From Aquabacterium sp. OR-4 (GTDB lineage Bacteria; Pseudomonadota; Gammaproteobacteria; Burkholderiales; Burkholderiaceae_C): 64,000 nucleotides of DNA. The translations under genes were made by a program, and so were the position numbers. Below the pieces are notes generated by a model that saw nothing but the letters and a program-made list of their open reading frames with translations, did no database searches and was not told the DNA's origin. Location of the stretch: NCBI RefSeq assembly GCF_025290835.2, contig NZ_JAOCQD020000001.1, forward strand, positions 620,001 through 684,000, in the 5' to 3' direction. Below, piece by piece: positions 60,966 through 64,000 of this stretch (the stretch's first letter is position 1; the number at the start of each line of letters is the position of its first letter).

Positions 60966-61292
60966 ATGAACAGTTTTTGGATCAGCCCGCTGGGCTTGAT
61001 CGCGGTGGTGCTGGCCGTCATCCGGTTGGTCGACCACCTTTGCACGCTGTGGCGTGCTCGGCCGGCCGGCCGGCTGAACCTGCGGCGCTCCACGCTGCTG
61101 GCGGCAGCCACCAGCCTGTCGTCCACGATCTACGCCCACAGCATCGGGTCGGATCTGTACCTGCTGAGTGCTGCGCTGATCAATGCCGGCACCGCGCTGA
61201 TGAATGTGCTTCTGCCTGTGGCGATGGCCGGCCGGCCGCCTGAGCTGACACCGTCTGTTGTGGACTCTGGCAACACCGCGGAGGACGCATGA
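60966..61292 (+). CDS. Small membrane protein paired with AAA+ ATPase
   Basis: A 108-residue protein with one clear N-terminal helix (ISPLGLIAVVLAVIRLVDHL) and a second hydrophobic stretch (LYLLSAALINAGTALMNVLLPVAMA). No family recognised. The next gene's ATG overlaps its stop (ATGA), so the two products are made together and may form a membrane-bound complex. Confidence 0.6.
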   Translation: MNSFWISPLGLIAVVLAVIRLVDHLCTLWRARPAGRLNLRRSTLLAAATSLSSTIYAHSIGSDLYLLSAALINAGTALMNVLLPVAMAGRPPELTPSVVDSGNTAEDA

Positions 61293-62692
61293 AACACGAG
61301 CCTCTGCGCAACCGGTGTCTGGTGCCGCCGTGGCTGCGGCTGAAATACCTTCAGCGCATTCCGGATGCCTGGGTGGACCTGGTGTATGAGTTCATCGGCC
61401 TGGTCGACCAGATGTTCAGAGACTGCCCGCCCGCTGCTGGTGTGCTGCAGGCAGGCCATGCCGATGGGCAACTGCAGCTTCGCCTGCGCTGCCGTCCTGC
61501 GCCGTCCGTCCGAGAGCAGGAAGTGCTGCATGGGATCGCACTTCGGCTATGCCAGCTGTCTCGCTACCAGTATGGCGCCGAGCACGCCTTGCCGAGTTCC
61601 CCGGTGTGGGGCTACCGACCATCCGCAGCGCCGCACAACGTGGCGAACTTCGACCTCGACGAGTACATCGAGGATCGGATTGATCGTGCCTTGAAGCCTC
61701 AGGAAGTCACCGTGTTCGAGTGGGACTCGATGGCGCAGCTTGAGAAGCGCGCATCGGCGCGCGACGAAGCGCACGCGCGGCGGGTGGCCCAGGCCATGGC
61801 ACGCCTGAACGAAACAGGGGCGACCAGGCCGCTGGCCAAGCCTGCCGGCGATTGGGCCGGCCAGCTTGAGCAATTGCAGCGTGAGGCGCCCAACTTCGCG
61901 GCCGTGTTGCAGGCCATGGTTCGGCCGCACCTCGCCATGTGCCAACTGGGCATCCGGCACCGCCTGCCGCCCATCCTGTTGGTGGGCCCGCCCGGCGTCG
62001 GCAAGACCAAGTTTGCGCACGCGCTTGCGCGCCTTCTCGGCGTGCCGCCACCCTTGGTGGTGTCGTTCGCTGAAGAGACGAACGCTGCGGCGCTGGCGGG
62101 CTCATCCACCTTCTGGTCCAACAGTTCTCCGGGCAAGCTCTTCGAGCATTTGGCTTGGGGCAGCCAGGGCAGGGACCCCGTTGCGAATCCCCTCGTGGTG
62201 GTGGACGAACTGGACAAGCGGGCCGGCCACACCTTCGATCCGCTGTCGGCCCTGTACAGCCTGCTGGAGGTGGACACCGCCAAGTGCTTCACCGACCAGT
62301 CCGTCCCGGACATCACCATCGACGCCAGCCATGTCCGGTTGATCGCCACCGCAAATGACATCGATGCGCTTCCCGAGCCCTTGCGGTCACGTCTGGCCAT
62401 CTTCACGATCGAGCCGCCGACGGAACAGCAGTTGGCCGAGATCGTCCGGAACATCTACCGGGCGCTCGTTGCGGGCATGAACATCGCCATGCAGCAAGAT
62501 CTGCCCGACGAGGTGGTGCGGCAGGCCGTGGTGTTGAGCCCGCGGGTGATCAAGAGCCGCCTGGAGACGTGCATCGGCCACGCGCTGCTGGCCGGGCGCA
62601 CAGAGGTTCAAGGCTGCGACTGGGCGCTGGCCAATCTGGGGCTTGGGGCGCCCCAGCGGGCCAGGATCGGCTTCATCAACGGGGCGGGGTGA
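61289..62692 (+). CDS. AAA+ ATPase (Lon-like ATPase core without protease)
   Basis: A 467-residue protein. Residues 1-200 are helical and unrecognised. The AAA+ module has Walker A GPPGVGKT (233-240), Walker B LVVVDELDK (D306, E307), sensor 1 LIATANDIDALP and an Arg-finger region PLRSRLAIF, followed by a lid helix domain (LPDEVVRQAVVLSPRVIKSRLE). The core resembles Lon, but there is no Ser-Lys protease domain. Such stand-alone ATPases act as remodellers; with a membrane partner and a relaxase gene nearby, a role in element transfer, maintenance or defence is possible. Confidence 0.8.
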   Translation: MKHEPLRNRCLVPPWLRLKYLQRIPDAWVDLVYEFIGLVDQMFRDCPPAAGVLQAGHADGQLQLRLRCRPAPSVREQEVLHGIALRLCQLSRYQYGAEHALPSSPVWGYRPSAAPHNVANFDLDEYIEDRIDRALKPQEVTVFEWDSMAQLEKRASARDEAHARRVAQAMARLNETGATRPLAKPAGDWAGQLEQLQREAPNFAAVLQAMVRPHLAMCQLGIRHRLPPILLVGPPGVGKTKFAHALARLLGVPPPLVVSFAEETNAAALAGSSTFWSNSSPGKLFEHLAWGSQGRDPVANPLVVVDELDKRAGHTFDPLSALYSLLEVDTAKCFTDQSVPDITIDASHVRLIATANDIDALPEPLRSRLAIFTIEPPTEQQLAEIVRNIYRALVAGMNIAMQQDLPDEVVRQAVVLSPRVIKSRLETCIGHALLAGRTEVQGCDWALANLGLGAPQRARIGFINGAG

Positions 62693-62694
62693 AT

Positions 62695-63288
62695 TCAACG
62701 CCCTCCGGGGCGACCGCCACGCTGGCGCGCCAGGGTGTCGTCCAACGCGCTGAACAGCAGCTCGAACATGGGATCTGGCGTCAGCCTCAGGCGCGCCCGC
62801 ACGCGCTCTGCGTGTGACACGGTGATGTGCTTGAAGGCGGGGTCCTGCATGCGGGTGCTGACCGATGCCCGGCGTATGCAGATCCGGCAGGTCATGTCGC
62901 GGCCGGCTGCGCTGTCCCAGTGCGCCGCCCGCTTCTTGCAGAGCGCGGTGCTGCGAAACGGGCGGGCCAGATGCACGCGGCCGTGTTCCGCCACGCGTTC
63001 ATAGAACGGGTGCAGCGCATGCTGGCGCTGCACTTCCGTTTCCGCAAAACCGCGGATCTGGCCCCACACGTCCGCCATGCTGCCCGGTGCGACGTGCAGG
63101 TCCATCGCCTCGCCCGGCGCCGGGGGCAGTTCGGTCTGAGCTGGTGCGTACACGGCCGTCACGCACAGCCGTTGAAGGACCCAGCGAAACCGGAGGGTGA
63201 AGCCGCGGGCCAGGTCGTTTGATGACAGGCGATCGATGTGGTCGCCGCAGAACTCTGCCCATGGAACGGGTTTGAAAACTTCAAGCAT
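62695..63288 (-). CDS. Hypothetical protein (197 aa) of the mobilization region
   Basis: Begins MLEVFKPVPWAEFCGDHIDRL; a middle part has a conserved-looking CKKRAAHWDSAAGRDMTCRICIRR stretch with several Cys, then basic helices. No family recognised. Its ATG overlaps the end of the upstream small gene by 8 bases, so it is in that transcript. Convergent with the AAA+ gene, 2 bases apart. Confidence 0.6.
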   Translation of the reverse strand: MLEVFKPVPWAEFCGDHIDRLSSNDLARGFTLRFRWVLQRLCVTAVYAPAQTELPPAPGEAMDLHVAPGSMADVWGQIRGFAETEVQRQHALHPFYERVAEHGRVHLARPFRSTALCKKRAAHWDSAAGRDMTCRICIRRASVSTRMQDPAFKHITVSHAERVRARLRLTPDPMFELLFSALDDTLARQRGGRPGGR

Positions 63289-63577
63289 CGTGGTCCCCGG
63301 AGTATTCGTCGTCGGATGGAAGAATAATGTCCACCGACATGGCCTTTGCCCTTGGCTGTGACGCTTGAAACGCGGAAATGTCTTGTGGCCGGGTCAGTGT
63401 CGACTTGATTATCTCAATCATGTCTGGCTGGTGTCGCTGAACCCAGGCGCCGATGATGATGTTCTGCCGTGTGCGTCGGCGCCGCTCGGCGTCGGCGTCT
63501 TTGGCCAGTACGGTAGCTTTGCGGTTCTTCAGTCGCTGAATTTGTCGCTCAATTGAGTCGATGTCTTCTTGGCTCAT
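63281..63577 (-). CDS. Small relaxosome-type protein (TraD/MobC-like)
   Basis: A 98-residue basic protein: coiled-coil N-terminus (DIDSIERQIQRLKNRKATVLAKDADAERRRRTRQNIIIGAWV) and a C-terminal acidic tail. The RRRRTRQ...IGAWVQRH pattern resembles small TraD proteins encoded beside MOBQ relaxases. It is divergent from the relaxase with the oriT-like site between them. TATACT at about 63604-63609 (minus strand) may be its -10. Confidence 0.6.
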   Translation of the reverse strand: MSQEDIDSIERQIQRLKNRKATVLAKDADAERRRRTRQNIIIGAWVQRHQPDMIEIIKSTLTRPQDISAFQASQPRAKAMSVDIILPSDDEYSGDHDA

Positions 63578-63677
63578 ACGCCATCCCTTTATCTGAAAAT
63601 TCAGTATATTGGGTTTGTCTCGGCAGTTGGTGCCGATGGCTGCGTTTGCTGCCCCGTATATTTGGCCCTCTCCCGGC

Positions 63678-63717
63678 AGGGCGCACTTAGAGTATTCGAC
63701 TGCGTCGAATACGTGCG
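63678..63717 (-). other. oriT: IncQ/RSF1010-like origin of transfer (oriT)
   Basis: On the minus strand, arms GTATTCGAC and GTCGAATAC form a perfect 9-bp inverted repeat with a 3-base spacer (63692-63712), followed after CTC by TAAGTGCGCCCT (complement of 63678-63689). That 12-mer is the nick region of IncQ plasmids RSF1010/R1162, where it also directly follows an inverted repeat. It lies 44 bases before a MobA/MobL gene. Nick position is by analogy. Confidence 0.75.
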
Positions 63718-63755
63718 ATCGGGTGGCCCCGATACCCCATGAATGGACTGTCAGT

Positions 63756-64000
63756 GTGGCGATCTACCATCTGAGCGCGAAACCGCCGATTCGCCGGGCC
63801 GATGGCCGCTGTGCGACCGCGGCCGCGGCGTATCGAGCCGGCTGCGCGATCGTGGACGAGCGCACCGGCACCCGTCACGACTACCGCCGTCGCCATGGTG
63901 TCGTGTGCGCGCGGCTGCACTTGCCCGGCGGCGCTGAACTGACCGATCGGGCGGCGTTCTGGAACGCGCTTGAACACCACCACCGCCGCAAGGACGCCGT
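63756..64000 (+). CDS. MobA/MobL-family (MOBQ) relaxase, N-terminal part
   Basis: Eighty-one codons are visible before the window ends. The start GTG at 63756 gives MAIYHLSAKPPIRR, then ATAAAAYRAGCAIVDERTGTRHDY, GVVCARLHLPGG and FWNALEHHHRRKDA, the N-terminal pattern of MobA/MobL relaxases (catalytic Tyr region near AAYRAG; His motifs follow downstream). It should nick the nearby oriT and lead the strand into a recipient. Conjugation pore genes are not in the window. Confidence 0.9.
   Translation, partial: MAIYHLSAKPPIRRADGRCATAAAAYRAGCAIVDERTGTRHDYRRRHGVVCARLHLPGGAELTDRAAFWNALEHHHRRKDA

Overview
The window is GC-rich DNA from a betaproteobacterium, most likely a Burkholderiales member of the Rubrivivax/Ideonella/Leptothrix type. 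This rests on gene content and order (rsmB, DUF4390, ntrY-like and ntrX-like in a row; tkt close to gap; a GlrKR/QseEGF-like operon) and on the near-exclusive use of G/C-ending codons. I assigned everything by reading the sequence; no database search was possible.

Chromosomal core, 1 to about 30,940. It opens with the 3' part of an aldo/keto reductase, then a BON protein and a sensor kinase, lipoprotein and sigma-54 activator operon whose genes overlap by 4 bases. A MurU-like nucleotidyltransferase, a hemerythrin protein and transketolase follow. A type II restriction-modification pair (C5 methylase plus PmeII-family endonuclease) sits between tkt and gap. Next come a subtilase with a GlyGly-CTERM-like tail, a SPOR-like protein, birA, a SET-domain protein, topB, a DUF167 protein, an AEC transporter, proA, queC, a LemA-like protein, folE with a BLUF photoreceptor gene two bases downstream, and the rsmB to ntrX-like block. 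The core ends at tRNA-Phe(GAA).

Island, about 30,938 to beyond 64,000. A P4-type tyrosine integrase lies directly downstream of tRNA-Phe. At the other end of the window are the start of a MobA/MobL (MOBQ) relaxase, an IncQ-like oriT, a small relaxosome-type protein and an AAA+ ATPase paired with a small membrane protein. This looks like the left part of an integrative mobilizable element; its right boundary is outside the window.

Cargo. It looks like a stress and envelope package: DUF1488, lmo0937-type, PRC-barrel, CsbD, BON, YqjD-like and YqjE-like proteins, a second aconitase-fumarase pair (acnA-fumC), a CPA1 Na+/H+ antiporter, a sterol-desaturase-family protein, a PEP-CTERM protein, a diguanylate cyclase, two Crp/Fnr regulators, an OmpA-family porin and a 2905-residue cyclic beta-1,2-glucan synthase (NdvB). 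Several remnants lie among these: a GreA/B C-terminal fragment, a broken DUF4398 lipoprotein, a gene split by an IS3 element with a clean 3-bp target duplication, and a frameshifted MBL-fold gene. Together the cargo suggests adaptation to osmotic, pH and oxidative stress carried on a mobilizable element.
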